A DNA stretch of 64,000 nt, from the NCBI RefSeq assembly GCF_014192645.1, contig NZ_JACHYE010000001.1, positions 750,350-814,349 on the forward strand. The letters run 5' to 3'. Source of the DNA: Herbaspirillum sp. Sphag64. GTDB lineage: Bacteria; Pseudomonadota; Gammaproteobacteria; Burkholderiales; Burkholderiaceae_D. Under the pieces are notes generated by a model that made no database searches, had not been told where the DNA came from, and saw nothing but the letters and a program-made list of their open reading frames with translations. The position numbers and the translations under genes were made by a program. Shown piece after piece: positions 1 through 8,543 of the stretch; within the stretch, counting starts at the first letter, position 1; each line of letters starts with the position of its first letter.

Positions 1-486
1 CTGCGAGTCGGCTTTGTTTGGGCCGGCAATCCGGAGCATGGCAATGATCGACGCAGATCGATTCCCCTGAAGACTTTTTCCAGTCTCTTCAGCCTTCCAG
101 GCATCGAATTCTTTTCTCTGCAAAAAGGCGGTCCGGTCAGCGAGCTGAAAGACTTCCCCTCCGAATTACCGATGCACAACATTGGTGAGCAATTCACGGA
201 TTTCGCCGATACGGCAGCTGCAATTGAGAATCTCGATCTGGTCATCAGCGTTGATACTTCAGTGGTTCACCTTGCGGGCGCACTCGGTGCGCCGACATGG
301 ACGTTGCTGGCACACACGCCTGACTGGCGCTGGCTCAATGACAGGGAAGACTCTCCGTGGTATCCCAGCATGCGCCTGCTGAGGCAAGAGAGCCCAGGAG
401 ATTGGGCAGGTGTATTAAAGCGGGTAGCGGCAGCGCTTGAAGTAATGCGTGACACCAAACTGAAGTCTCAGCAGACGCTTCATTGA
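1..486 (+). CDS. glycosyltransferase-like protein, C-terminal part (5' end outside window)
   Basis: The frame is open from the first base, so the gene begins upstream and only about 161 C-terminal residues are visible. The segment has the layout of the C-terminal nucleotide-sugar-binding half of TPR/O-GlcNAc-transferase-like or family-9-like glycosyltransferases: an opening strand with VWAGNP, then SVDTSVVHLAGALG, then LLAHTPDWRW and a short terminal helix. In those families the DTSVVHLAGALG stretch contacts the sugar nucleotide. It ends 313 bases before flagellin and points the same way. In Burkholderiales such genes often sit beside fliC, so a role in flagellin or surface-polysaccharide glycosylation is plausible but inferred. 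The N-terminal domain (TPR or other) cannot be seen. Confidence 0.75.
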   Translation: MRVGFVWAGNPEHGNDRRRSIPLKTFSSLFSLPGIEFFSLQKGGPVSELKDFPSELPMHNIGEQFTDFADTAAAIENLDLVISVDTSVVHLAGALGAPTWTLLAHTPDWRWLNDREDSPWYPSMRLLRQESPGDWAGVLKRVAAALEVMRDTKLKSQQTLH

Positions 487-673
487 TTTTCGAAATATGT
501 CTTTTTATCAACTATTGATTACGGATGGTCTCGATCTGAATACCTGACGGCAATTATTGCAAGATTCACCACTAAAGTTTTCCCGAATCAGGTCGAAATA
601 TGAATTGCTTGACGTATGGAAGCACGCGGTTTTAGGTCGGACAGCATTGGAAAAAATTTTTTGCAAAAAACAT

Positions 674-700
674 TAAACTTTTTCCGATACCGTCCGATAA
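674..700 (+). promoter_or_regulatory. FliA (sigma-28) promoter of fliC
   Basis: TAAA at 674-677, exactly 15 bases, then TCCGATAA at 693-700. This matches the sigma-28 consensus TAAA-N15-GCCGATAA at 11 of 12 positions. It lies about 100 bases upstream of the flagellin start and is the only regulatory signal I see in the 313-base gap 487-799. It implies late (class III) expression by the FliA encoded at 32337-33071. Confidence 0.88.
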
Positions 701-799
701 AGCAAATAACAGCGGTTTGAACGCCTGAGGCTTTAGGTAAAAACCAAAGTTAAGCACTGAAACTCGGATTTATCGGCCTCAAATCTTAGGAGAATTAAT

Positions 800-1888
800 A
801 TGGCATCAGTCATCAATACCAATATTGCCTCGGTTAATACGCAGCGCAACCTCAATACGTCGCAATCGTCCCTGAATACGTCGATTCAACGTTTGTCTTC
901 GGGCCTGCGCGTCAATAGCGCAAAGGACGATGCTGCAGGCTTGGCAATTGCTGACCGCATGAACGCTCAGGTCAAGGGCCTGGCAGTTGCGCAACGTAAC
1001 GCCAACGACGGTATCTCCCTGGCGCAAACTGCTGAAGGCGCTTTGAGCACCGTCACCGACAACCTGCAACGTATGCGTGAACTGGCAGTGCAAGCATCGA
1101 ACGGCTCCAACAGCGCCGCCGACCGCAAGACACTGAACGACGAATACAAGCAATTGTCGAACGAAGTCTTCCGCGTGCTGAACGGTACTAACTTCAACGG
1201 TCAAAACCTGTTCAGCGGTATCGGTTCTGGCGCGAGCGCAGGTATCGGTTCCGATCCAGCAAACGTTTCTGCTTCGCTGACACTGACTTTCCAAGTTGGC
1301 GCCAACGTTGTGGACAACAAGCTGAACGACCAGATCAGCATCTCGCTGTCAGATCTGTCCAACGATCAAACCATTTCCAAGGTGATCGGTACCAGCGCGC
1401 ACGGTCTGATCGGCCTGGGTGACACCACTGAGGTAGATGCAGCGCAAGTTACCTACACGTCCGCCAAAGCATCACTGGACCAACTGTTCGCAACTGGCTC
1501 CGCACTGAGCTCGACCGCTCTGGCATCGTCAGCCGTTCTGTTGCAACAGGCCGTCGACAGCGCCAAACTGACCTTGGACGCAGCAATTGCTGATCCAATG
1601 GCACAAAGCGATGCACAAAAGGCGATCAAGAACCTGGATCAAGCGATCAACGTGATCTCCTCGAAGCGTGCCGAATTCGGTGCAGTACAAAACCGCTTCA
1701 GCGCTGTTATCAGCAACTTGCAGATTTCGAGCGAAAACATCACCGCGTCGCGCAGCCGTATCATGGATACCGACTACGCGTCCGAAACCGCAAACCTCAC
1801 ACGTTCGCAGATTCTGCAACAAGCAGGTACAGCAATGCTCTCGCAAGCCAACACGGCTCCGCAAAGCGTGCTGTCTCTGTTGAAATAG
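800..1888 (+). CDS. fliC: flagellin, filament subunit
   Basis: 362 residues. The N-terminal D0/D1 region has the flagellin signature (MASVINTNIASVNTQRNL, then SSGLRVNSAKDDAAGLAIA and TEGALSTVTDNLQRMRELAVQ). The C-terminal D1/D0 helices end in TRSQILQQAGTAMLSQAN and SVLSLLK. The variable middle, about residues 170-280, is short, so this is a compact flagellin. An AGGAG-like site (taggagaatta) precedes the ATG. The product is exported by the flagellar type III apparatus and polymerises into the filament. A FliA promoter lies upstream and flaG, fliD, fliS and fliT follow, the usual late-gene neighbourhood. Only one flagellin gene is present in this window. Confidence 0.98.
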   Translation: MASVINTNIASVNTQRNLNTSQSSLNTSIQRLSSGLRVNSAKDDAAGLAIADRMNAQVKGLAVAQRNANDGISLAQTAEGALSTVTDNLQRMRELAVQASNGSNSAADRKTLNDEYKQLSNEVFRVLNGTNFNGQNLFSGIGSGASAGIGSDPANVSASLTLTFQVGANVVDNKLNDQISISLSDLSNDQTISKVIGTSAHGLIGLGDTTEVDAAQVTYTSAKASLDQLFATGSALSSTALASSAVLLQQAVDSAKLTLDAAIADPMAQSDAQKAIKNLDQAINVISSKRAEFGAVQNRFSAVISNLQISSENITASRSRIMDTDYASETANLTRSQILQQAGTAMLSQANTAPQSVLSLLK

Positions 1889-1909
1889 TCTTAAGAGCTC
1901 TGTAGGATG

Positions 1910-1943
1910 ATGTGCGGGGGATATCATTGTATTCTCCGCACAT
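1910..1943 (+). terminator. hairpin after fliC, possible terminator or attenuator
   Basis: An inverted repeat with ATGTGCGGGG at about 1910-1919 and tCTCCGCACAT at 1933-1943 lies 20 bases after the fliC stop and before the flaG ribosome-binding site. It is followed by TTCCTTTA rather than a clean T-run, so termination is probably partial. It would let flagellin mRNA greatly exceed flaG mRNA. Confidence 0.5.
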
Positions 1944-1966
1944 TCCTTTACTGAAGGAGTAATAGT

Positions 1967-2335
1967 ATGTCGATTTCCCCTCTCAACATTACCGCAGCAG
2001 GCGACTCTGGTGCTTATGCCCCGATCCAGCCTGCCAACAGGCCCGATCCAGTGGTATCGACAGTTGCACCGGTAGCAGACCCTCAATTCCAGAATTCCAG
2101 CGAAAATTCGAGTGACAAGGACGTCGCCAATGCGGTTGATAAGCTCAACGACTTCGCCCGACAAAACGCGTCCGACCTGGATTTCTCGCAAGACAAGGAA
2201 ACAGGCAAGACCATTGTCAGGGTTGTTGATACAGCAACTGATACGGTGATTCGTCAAATTCCGAGCGAAGAAGCCATTGCCATTGCCAAGTCGATTGACA
2301 AGATGCAAGGTGTATTGATTAACCACAAAGCCTGA
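1967..2335 (+). CDS. flaG: flagellar protein FlaG
   Basis: 122 residues. The first half is low-complexity and variable. The second half carries the FlaG domain: an amphipathic helix (VANAVDKLNDFARQNASDL) followed by LDFSQDKETGKTIVRVVDTATDTVIRQIPSEEA and a terminal helix. FlaG proteins influence filament length and flagellin assembly in several bacteria, and their biochemistry is poorly defined. The gene follows fliC by 78 bases with a good Shine-Dalgarno (gaaggag) before the ATG, and precedes fliD, as in Pseudomonas and Burkholderiales. It is probably partly cotranscribed with fliC through the intervening hairpin. Confidence 0.92.
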   Translation: MSISPLNITAAGDSGAYAPIQPANRPDPVVSTVAPVADPQFQNSSENSSDKDVANAVDKLNDFARQNASDLDFSQDKETGKTIVRVVDTATDTVIRQIPSEEAIAIAKSIDKMQGVLINHKA

Positions 2336-2367
2336 GTCTGGTACGAACTATTGGGACCTTGATATCT

Positions 2368-2397
2368 TCATGCGCAATGCTTATTTGTTGCGCATGA
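2368..2397 (+). terminator. weak hairpin after flaG
   Basis: TCATGCGCAA at 2368-2377 and TTGCGCATGA at 2388-2397 form a perfect 10-bp stem with a 10-base loop. There is no T-run after it. It could be a transcript-end or mRNA-stability structure separating flaG from fliD. Confidence 0.35.
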
Positions 2398-2570
2398 GCT
2401 GTATTGTCGCGATAGTTCATAACAGATTTTCTCCTTTGCGAAGCACCCCCAACCCAAGCCAGGAGTTATTATCTCGGGTTTGATACCCAACTTAGCTGCT
2501 AAATGATGCGCCAACTACTTGGAAGAGCAACATTGCATTTGGCTAAAGCGCATCGCATTCAGGAGCATTT

Positions 2571-4676
2571 ATGAGTACCTCCACCGGTACAATTACATCA
2601 TCCGCCGGACCGCTCGACGTTCAATCGCTCGTTGGCAAGATCATGAGCGCGGAAGGTACTGCACTTGAGCCCCTGAATAAGCAAGCCTCCAGTTATAACA
2701 GCCTGATCTCTGCCTACGGCGGTTTGAAAAGTGCAATCTCCACTTACCAGACAGCACTCAATGGGCTGTCGGCAAACAGTTTTGGCGCACAAAAGGCAAC
2801 CGTAGCCAATAATGGCGCAACTGGTACCCCCACTACGGATCCACTGACGGCTGATGTCACGCCGGATGACTCAACCAAAGCGTTGCCACAAAAATTGCAG
2901 ACTGGCGCTTTTCCACCGACTGCGAGCTTCAAAGCAGGCGATTCGCTAGCGATCAAAGTTGGAAATAACCCCCCAAAATTTCTGACACTGCATAGCAATC
3001 AGAATCTGACAGGATTGCGCGACGCCATCAACGATGGTTCGCTCGGCGTGAGCGCGACGATCGTTGCTGGTAAAACTGGCGATCACCTGGTCATCACATC
3101 AAATACGGCCGGCTCTGCCGGGGCTGTGAAAATTCAGGCCAATAACAGTCTGATTCCACTCTCCTATGACTCCGCTACACCAGCTGCCAATGGCCTGCTT
3201 CAGACGCAAGGCCCACGCGATGCCAGCACAGCTGCATCTGGCACCTACACTGTTGCCATTTCACAACTGGCTCAGGCGCAAAAAATCACCTCGGCATCCT
3301 TCCCTGATGGTGCGATGTTTGATACCGGCGTCCTGGCCATCAAGACTGGCAAGGGTTCGACAAACATCATTCATCCGACCTCAAACAGCCTGTCGGGTAT
3401 CCGTGATGCCATCAATGCAGCTGACACCGGCGTAACAGCAACCATTGTTGGTGGCGAGAATGCACAACACCTTGTGATCACGGCCAATGAACCGGGCCTT
3501 GAAAATACGATTCGCGTCACAGGGACTGGCAGCTACTCAGCATTGAATTTTGACCCGAGCGGAAACTACACCTCGGCCGGCATTACCCTAGGCCAGACGT
3601 TCGACGGGAACGCAGGCGACCTGAGTTTGAATATCAACGGCACGACGACGTCGGTTCCGTTGAGTGGCGAGAATATGAGCTTGGCTGATGTACGTGATGC
3701 CATCAATAAATCCGGTTCTGGAGTGACAGCAACCATCAGCAATGATGGCACGCAGGATCATCTGGTTTTGGCAGGGACCGGGAAAAATGCCAGCAGTCCA
3801 GTATCGGTAAGGGGAACTGGTGATTTCGCCGACTTCAGCGGCACCAGCATGGGACAATTGAGTGCTGCCAAAGATGCCAAACTGAGTATTGATGGCGTAG
3901 CCGTTTCCAGCGCATCGAACAAGGTTCTCAATGCGATCCCGGGAGTGACATTAAATCTGACCAAGGTCACCACCGATTCCGACAACGTCACCTTGACGGT
4001 CGGCAACGACACTAGTGGATTGTCCAAGACAGCAGATACTTTCGTCTCCGCCTACAACACCTTGGTCAAGGCGGCCACCGACATGACCAAGCAATCACCG
4101 GCCACTGAGCTGGGCAAGGAAGGCAAGTCGGGGCCACTGGCCAGTGAAACTGCCGTCCAAAGCATGCTTTCGCAGCTGCGTAATGCCCTCTTTACCCCGG
4201 TATCAGGAGGCAAAGGCATTGCGACTTTGTCAGATGTCGGGATCAGCGTGCAAAAAGATGGCACCTTATCGGTCGATGCCGCCAAGTTGAGCGCGGCTGC
4301 AAACAAGAATTTTGCCGGTGTCACCAATTTGTTCACGGCGGGCGCGACTACCAATCCTGATGGCACACTAGCTACACCACCCGCGGACGCAGGCAAGAGC
4401 GATGACATCAAGGACAAAGGGGTATTGACCCGTTTGAAATCGCTGGTCAACGGCTTTGTGACAGATGGCGGTATCATTGATACCAAAACCAAAGGCTTGC
4501 AAGCTAGTCTGCGTGTCAATAGTGACCGTCAGGCAGCAATCAACCGACGATTAAGCACAATGCAAGATTCCTATACGAATCAGTTCAACAAGCTTAATGG
4601 CACACTTTCCAGTATGGCAACAACACAGAGTTATTTAACGCAACAGTTGGCAAGTCTTCAGAAGTCGAACCAATAG
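2571..4676 (+). CDS. fliD: flagellar filament cap protein FliD (hook-associated protein 2)
   Basis: 701 residues, far longer than the 460-480 of enteric FliD. The N-terminal FliD domain (LDVQSLVGKIMSAEGTAL, about 14-70) and C-terminal coiled region (VNSDRQAAINRRLSTMQDSYTNQFNKLNG, about 650-690) are both present. The YTVAISQLAQAQKI block that usually comes near residue 100-130 is at about 226-240. The extra length comes from flagellin-hook-IN-type repeats around 119-190, 244-320 and 345-415, each with a LRDAIN/IRDAIN/VRDAIN helix and a DHLVI/QHLVI/DHLVL strand. The protein caps the growing filament and directs flagellin insertion. FliS and FliT chaperones follow directly. Confidence 0.97.
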   Translation: MSTSTGTITSSAGPLDVQSLVGKIMSAEGTALEPLNKQASSYNSLISAYGGLKSAISTYQTALNGLSANSFGAQKATVANNGATGTPTTDPLTADVTPDDSTKALPQKLQTGAFPPTASFKAGDSLAIKVGNNPPKFLTLHSNQNLTGLRDAINDGSLGVSATIVAGKTGDHLVITSNTAGSAGAVKIQANNSLIPLSYDSATPAANGLLQTQGPRDASTAASGTYTVAISQLAQAQKITSASFPDGAMFDTGVLAIKTGKGSTNIIHPTSNSLSGIRDAINAADTGVTATIVGGENAQHLVITANEPGLENTIRVTGTGSYSALNFDPSGNYTSAGITLGQTFDGNAGDLSLNINGTTTSVPLSGENMSLADVRDAINKSGSGVTATISNDGTQDHLVLAGTGKNASSPVSVRGTGDFADFSGTSMGQLSAAKDAKLSIDGVAVSSASNKVLNAIPGVTLNLTKVTTDSDNVTLTVGNDTSGLSKTADTFVSAYNTLVKAATDMTKQSPATELGKEGKSGPLASETAVQSMLSQLRNALFTPVSGGKGIATLSDVGISVQKDGTLSVDAAKLSAAANKNFAGVTNLFTAGATTNPDGTLATPPADAGKSDDIKDKGVLTRLKSLVNGFVTDGGIIDTKTKGLQASLRVNSDRQAAINRRLSTMQDSYTNQFNKLNGTLSSMATTQSYLTQQLASLQKSNQ

Positions 4677-4701
4677 TTAATATCGAGCACGGGAGAAAAA
4701 A

Positions 4702-5127
4702 ATGTTCGGGACTACGCAAAGCGGTGCCAATGCCTACGCCAATATTGGCGTTGAAACCGGTGTACTGGCAGCGAATCCGCACAAGCTGATCACGATGCTG
4801 TTCGATGGCGCGCTTGTCGCGATTGCCCTAGGGCAAAAGTACATGAAGGATGGTGATATCAAGAACAAGGGTGAGTCAATCACCAAGGCGATCCTGATTA
4901 TTGAGAGTGGATTACGTGCCAGCCTGAACAAGAACGTCGGCGGCGAAATTGCACTTAACCTCGATGCGCTCTATGACTACATAGGGCGCCGCCTGTTTGC
5001 TGCCAATCTCGAGAATTCACAGGAGATTCTGGAGGAGGTGCACGGTCTTTTAAGCGACCTGCGCGGCGCCTGGGAAGCCATCGGCCCCGAGGTGGACGCC
5101 ATGTCGCGGGCTCAAGCAGCAGCCTGA
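4702..5127 (+). CDS. fliS: flagellin export chaperone FliS
   Basis: 141 residues, normal length. It has the typical N-terminal YANIGVETGVLAANPHKLITMLFDGAL and the helices that clamp the flagellin C-terminus; SLRASLNKNVGGEIALNLDALYDYIGRRL is also family-like. It binds unassembled FliC in the cytoplasm, stops premature polymerisation and delivers it to FlhA. A GGGAG site lies 7 bases before the ATG. It is 25 bases downstream of fliD and followed by fliT, the conserved fliDST order. Confidence 0.97.
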   Translation: MFGTTQSGANAYANIGVETGVLAANPHKLITMLFDGALVAIALGQKYMKDGDIKNKGESITKAILIIESGLRASLNKNVGGEIALNLDALYDYIGRRLFAANLENSQEILEEVHGLLSDLRGAWEAIGPEVDAMSRAQAAA

Positions 5128-5186
5128 TTCACGCACAGGCAGTGTGAACTGAGAACCTCTGATAACAAGTTATACGAAAGCAAAAA

Positions 5187-5525
5187 ATGATGGATGGAGC
5201 CGAAGTCATTTCCCTCTATGAATCCGTTGCCGACCTGACCGATCAGATGCTTGCAGCTGCACGCGAGGAAGACTGGAACCTCTTGTCAAAACTGGAAGCG
5301 GACTGCGCTCATGTAGTAGGAGTCCTTAAAGAGACAGAGGGGGCTGTTACACTGACAGATGACCGTCGCGAGCGCAAAGTCAAAATACTCAAAAAAATTC
5401 TGGCGGATGACAGAGACATTCGCAATCTCACCGATCCCGGCCTGAAAAAACTTGCAGCCCTGATCCATAACACCAGTACCGAACGCAAAATTGCCAGCGC
5501 CTACGGTGTCAATCCGCGAGGCTGA
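5187..5525 (+). CDS. fliT: FliT-like flagellar chaperone
   Basis: 112 residues, almost all helix, with FliT-like features: an N-terminal helix with YESVADLTDQMLAAAREEDWNLLSKLEADC and an RKVKILKKILADDRDIRNLTDP helix. FliT family proteins bind the cap protein FliD and, in enterics, also FlhDC. Sequence identity within the family is low, so the call rests on length, helix pattern and position directly after fliS. The ATGATG start allows either codon. The stop is two bases before the start of the FliK-like gene, so they are probably translationally coupled. Confidence 0.82.
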   Translation: MMDGAEVISLYESVADLTDQMLAAAREEDWNLLSKLEADCAHVVGVLKETEGAVTLTDDRRERKVKILKKILADDRDIRNLTDPGLKKLAALIHNTSTERKIASAYGVNPRG

Positions 5526-5527
5526 TA

Positions 5528-6700
5528 ATGATTCCTCGGGCCGACATTACCAATGCCGTCCAGCCCATCGCCAGCGTTGACGCTCCAGCCGCCATTGTGG
5601 CGGTTGCCGATGCCAAGCAGGAAGCGTTCAGTCGCCTGGTTCAGATTGCCATTGGCCAGCAGTTACAGGGTAAAGTTCTATCAACATATAACGATGGCAG
5701 CTATCTAGTACGTATCGCCAACACGGCTGCTCGTATGGTTTTGCCCACGGCCACGCGTGCCGGAGACTCACTATTGCTGACAATGGTGAGCAAAGATCCT
5801 CGCCCCACTTTCCTTTTAACTGAAACAATTCCTGGCGAAGAGGAAAGTAGTTCGGTATCGCTCAGTGCGGCCGGGCGCAAGATGGAAAAGGAGTTACAGA
5901 CATCGACCACCGGCGCCGAGCGCTCAGCAACAACAGTCGATGGCCGTAACACACTTGTACCTGAGACTGACGACAAAACACCTCAAACAGCACCACAAAG
6001 CAGACAGGAAAGCGCACCGGCAACCCTGAGCTCAGCAGGTAAACTAATCGATGCAATTTTGCATACAGCTGACCCGAATCAAGCATCGAAGGCAATCGAA
6101 TCATCGACCCCTTTGGTCAATACACCTGTCAACGCCTCGCAGTTAGCAAGCGCACTGCATGACACCATAAGCTTTAGCGGCACATTCTATGAGTCTCATG
6201 TGGCGGCATGGGCGGAAGGAAAACGCCCACTGGATCTCCTGCTAAAAGAGCCTCAGGCAGATTTAGGACGACAAGCACCGATCTCGACAGCAGATTTGCT
6301 TTCCAGCGCGGATCAGTCCCACAAACAGCTGGCAGAAATCATCAATATTCAATTGAACACACTGGAACAACATCGGATACTCTGGCATGGTGAAGTATGG
6401 CCCGGACAGCAAATGGAATGGGAAATAAGTCAGGAGCCTCCAGATTCACAGAGTCGTGCAGACCAGGAAGATAGCGCGACTGCTGCGTGGCATAGTGTTG
6501 TGAAATTTGAATTGGCGCATCTGGGTACAGTGTCTGCATCAATACGCCTGGTTGATAAACAAATTCATATGCAGGTGCGTACTGATAATGACAACTCCGC
6601 ACGTCTGCTGCGCCGACACGGCAATCAACTTGCCGACAGCATGGCTGCTGCCGGCACGTCACTGGACTCACTGATTGTGAAGCACGATGGAGAATCCTAA
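5528..6700 (+). CDS. FliK-like hook-length-control family protein (second copy)
   Basis: 390 residues with a poorly conserved, Ser/Thr/Gln-rich N-terminal two thirds. The C-terminal fold of about 90 residues (FELAHLGTVSASIRLVDKQIHMQVRTDN through SLIVKH) matches the FliK C-terminal (Flg_hook) domain. Genuine FliK of the fli operon is at 14020-15471. This extra copy overlaps a small FlhB-C-terminal-like gene by 14 bases. FliK C-domains act on FlhB in the export switch, so the pair may form an accessory switch module. That role is inferred, as the pair is common in Burkholderiales and Pseudomonas but little studied. Confidence 0.8.
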   Translation: MIPRADITNAVQPIASVDAPAAIVAVADAKQEAFSRLVQIAIGQQLQGKVLSTYNDGSYLVRIANTAARMVLPTATRAGDSLLLTMVSKDPRPTFLLTETIPGEEESSSVSLSAAGRKMEKELQTSTTGAERSATTVDGRNTLVPETDDKTPQTAPQSRQESAPATLSSAGKLIDAILHTADPNQASKAIESSTPLVNTPVNASQLASALHDTISFSGTFYESHVAAWAEGKRPLDLLLKEPQADLGRQAPISTADLLSSADQSHKQLAEIINIQLNTLEQHRILWHGEVWPGQQMEWEISQEPPDSQSRADQEDSATAAWHSVVKFELAHLGTVSASIRLVDKQIHMQVRTDNDNSARLLRRHGNQLADSMAAAGTSLDSLIVKHDGES

Positions 6701-6974
6701 ACCGCGACTACAGAATGCAGTTGCTTTGGCATATAACACTAATCAGGCGGCCCCAGTTGTCGTTGCGAAGGGCAGCGGTCTGATAGCGGAGGCTATTATT
6801 TCGCGCGCCAGAGAGAGTGGCGTATTCGTGCATGAATCGAAAGAACTCGTCTCGCTGCTGATGCAGGTGGATCTGGACCAGCAAATCCCACCTGCTCTGT
6901 ATCGTGCTGTAGCAGAGCTTTTGGCTTGGCTATATCGCATTGATAATATGCAATCAGAACGCAATGAGGTATGA
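6687..6974 (+). CDS. FlhB C-terminal-domain-like protein (EscU/YscU/HrcU-type switch domain)
   Basis: 95 residues equivalent only to the soluble part of FlhB: AVALAYNTNQAAPVVVAKG, then ISRARESGVFVHESKELVSLL and IPPALYRAVAELLAWLYRID. There is no membrane region. The self-cleaving NPTH motif of full FlhB (37442-38620) is missing, because the protein starts immediately after where it would be. It therefore resembles the cleaved C-terminal fragment of FlhB made as a separate gene. It overlaps the FliK-like gene by 14 bases. It could substitute for or compete with the FlhB C-domain during substrate switching; this is inference. Confidence 0.85.
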   Translation: MENPKPRLQNAVALAYNTNQAAPVVVAKGSGLIAEAIISRARESGVFVHESKELVSLLMQVDLDQQIPPALYRAVAELLAWLYRIDNMQSERNEV

Positions 6975-7058
6975 TCTTTCATTAAAGTAGGACAGCGACC
7001 TAACGAAGGATGAAGAACTCCCTTCTTTGAAATTTAGACGTATAGACGCACAGCACAA

Positions 7059-7814
7059 ATGGCAACTCAAGACAATATAAAAGACGACAGTCCGTTCCGA
7101 GTTTACTCTCGCCGGGAAATCGTTTCTTTGCTGAATAGCATGATGGAGCGAAATCAACTTCTGAATTTGCTCATCAAAGGCGGATCAGAATCCATTATTA
7201 CCTCGATTCTTGATGTAGATGAAGCGGATGACAGCGTAGTCATTGATGCGGCACCAAGCGCGACACTGAACAACAATATTCTGCAAAGTAATCGCATTGG
7301 CTTCGAAGCGATGTACAACAACATTCGTATCACGTTCAATGTGGATAAGGCACAGGAATGTCTTTTCCAAAAACGCCCGGCACTGAAAATTGCGATCCCT
7401 GAAAGTCTGGTTCGACTGCAGCGACGAGAGTACTTTCGCATTTCCACACCGGTTGCCAAGCCACTCCATGTAACTTTCCGAATGACAAAACCGGATGGCA
7501 CGTTGGCCACGGTTGTCACACAACTGAACAATATCAGTGCGGGTGGAGTCGGCATCACCGATGAAAAAATGCAACTTGATACGACGCTCGGCCGCATCTA
7601 CGAAGACTGCAGCCTTGAATTGGGTGACAACACGTTGGTTACCGTCAAGTTACAAATTCGTGATGCCAAGGAAACAAAGCTAACATCCGGCAAGAACGTC
7701 GTTCGTCTTGGCTGCGAATTTATCGACCTGCCTCGTGCTGTGCTTGCAGCGATTCAACGCTTCATTACTAAAATTGAGCGCGAACAAAATGCCAAGGCTT
7801 CTGGAATGATTTAA
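7059..7814 (+). CDS. ycgR: YcgR-type flagellar brake, c-di-GMP-binding PilZ protein
   Basis: 251 residues in the YcgR two-domain layout. The N-terminal YcgR domain (about 15-118) is followed by a PilZ domain (about 118-245). PilZ binding residues are visible: RREYFR at 122-127 (RxxxR-type switch) and NISAGGVG at 158-165 (D/N-x-S-x-x-G). In enterics, YcgR loaded with c-di-GMP binds the rotor/stator interface and slows or biases the flagellar motor. It is the last plus-strand gene before a bidirectional terminator and lies within the flagellar cluster, which supports the assignment. Confidence 0.93.
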   Translation: MATQDNIKDDSPFRVYSRREIVSLLNSMMERNQLLNLLIKGGSESIITSILDVDEADDSVVIDAAPSATLNNNILQSNRIGFEAMYNNIRITFNVDKAQECLFQKRPALKIAIPESLVRLQRREYFRISTPVAKPLHVTFRMTKPDGTLATVVTQLNNISAGGVGITDEKMQLDTTLGRIYEDCSLELGDNTLVTVKLQIRDAKETKLTSGKNVVRLGCEFIDLPRAVLAAIQRFITKIEREQNAKASGMI

Positions 7815-7866
7815 GCGAATTTTCGCAAAATAATGTCTTCGTACCAGTGCGGAGTCGCACAAAAAG

Positions 7867-7890
7867 AAAAAGCTGCCTTGGCAGCTTTTT
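7867..7890. terminator. bidirectional rho-independent terminator between ycgR and fliE
   Basis: AAAAAGCTGCC at 7867-7877, loop TT, then GGCAGCTTTTT at 7880-7890, with T-run TTTTTTT on the plus strand and an A-rich stretch on the left giving U-runs on the minus strand. It sits between convergent ycgR (+) and fliE (-), so it can end both transcripts. Confidence 0.9.
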
Positions 7891-7934
7891 TTACAACCGA
7901 TACCCAGCACAGCATCAAAAAACCACCTGCCTGC

Positions 7935-8288
7935 TTAAACCTGCATAGTCATAATGTCACGATAAGCCGAAACCAACTTGTTACGGACCTGCAGGCTAGT
8001 CTGAAATGAGATATTTGCCTTTTGCATCGATATCATGACGTCAGACAAATTAATATTGTCATCCCCCATCGAGAAGCCCTCAGACAACTGCTGCGCCTTT
8101 TCCTGCGCCTCGTTGACCTGATCCAGGGAATTCTTGAACACACTGGCAAAATCAACGCGCTGAACCGGCTTCTCACTCTCTGTTACGGTATCCACAGGAG
8201 AAACGTCACCGTGAGCACGGGCGGCAACCGCTCTAAGCTGCGCCACCATAGCCTCGATTCTGCTAGTATCTATCATGCTCTCAGCCAT
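7935..8288 (-). CDS. fliE: flagellar hook-basal body protein FliE
   Basis: 117 residues. The C-terminal half has the FliE signature: VDFASVFKNSLDQVNEAQEKAQQLSEGFSMGDDNINLSDVMISMQKANISFQTSLQVRNKLVSAYRDIM, which I read as residues 46-115. FliE links the MS-ring (FliF) to the proximal rod and is one of the first substrates of the export gate. It is transcribed away from fliF across a 255-base shared upstream region, unlike the enteric arrangement in which fliE also stands alone but the fliF operon follows. AGGGGCGGG precedes the ATG at 8288; a second ATG four codons later is possible. Confidence 0.96.
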   Translation of the reverse strand: MAESMIDTSRIEAMVAQLRAVAARAHGDVSPVDTVTESEKPVQRVDFASVFKNSLDQVNEAQEKAQQLSEGFSMGDDNINLSDVMISMQKANISFQTSLQVRNKLVSAYRDIMTMQV

Positions 8289-8543
8289 TTACCCGCCCCT
8301 TCATTTTCTGACAAAAGTCACGATTGATCAGTACGCCCAGACTTTCCAGTTCTACAACGACAGGTTATCATGCCAATCCGAGCGGCTCGCAATAATAAAC
8401 GGGGAAATAGCCATTCTTTTCCATAGATCAAATTTCCAATCTGGCACGACAATCCATAATAGGCATAAATCCTACCTGGATAGGGAAGCAGTGAAGCAAA
8501 ACATTCAAAGCCACATGCTGGACGGCGTACGCAAGGGGAAATC

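Noticed and set aside
1529-2326. 265-residue minus-strand reading frame across fliC and flaG
   Set aside because: It lies antisense to two strongly supported genes and shows no family motif; it arises from the composition of fliC.
6975-7058. TAAA-N15-AACGAAGG upstream of ycgR as a FliA promoter
   Set aside because: Only the -35 half is right; the -10 has three or fewer matches.
8442-8460. TGGCACG near the fliE/fliF divergent region, resembling a sigma-54 -24 element
   Set aside because: The -12 GC-containing half (TTGCA-like) is absent at the right spacing, so this is probably chance.
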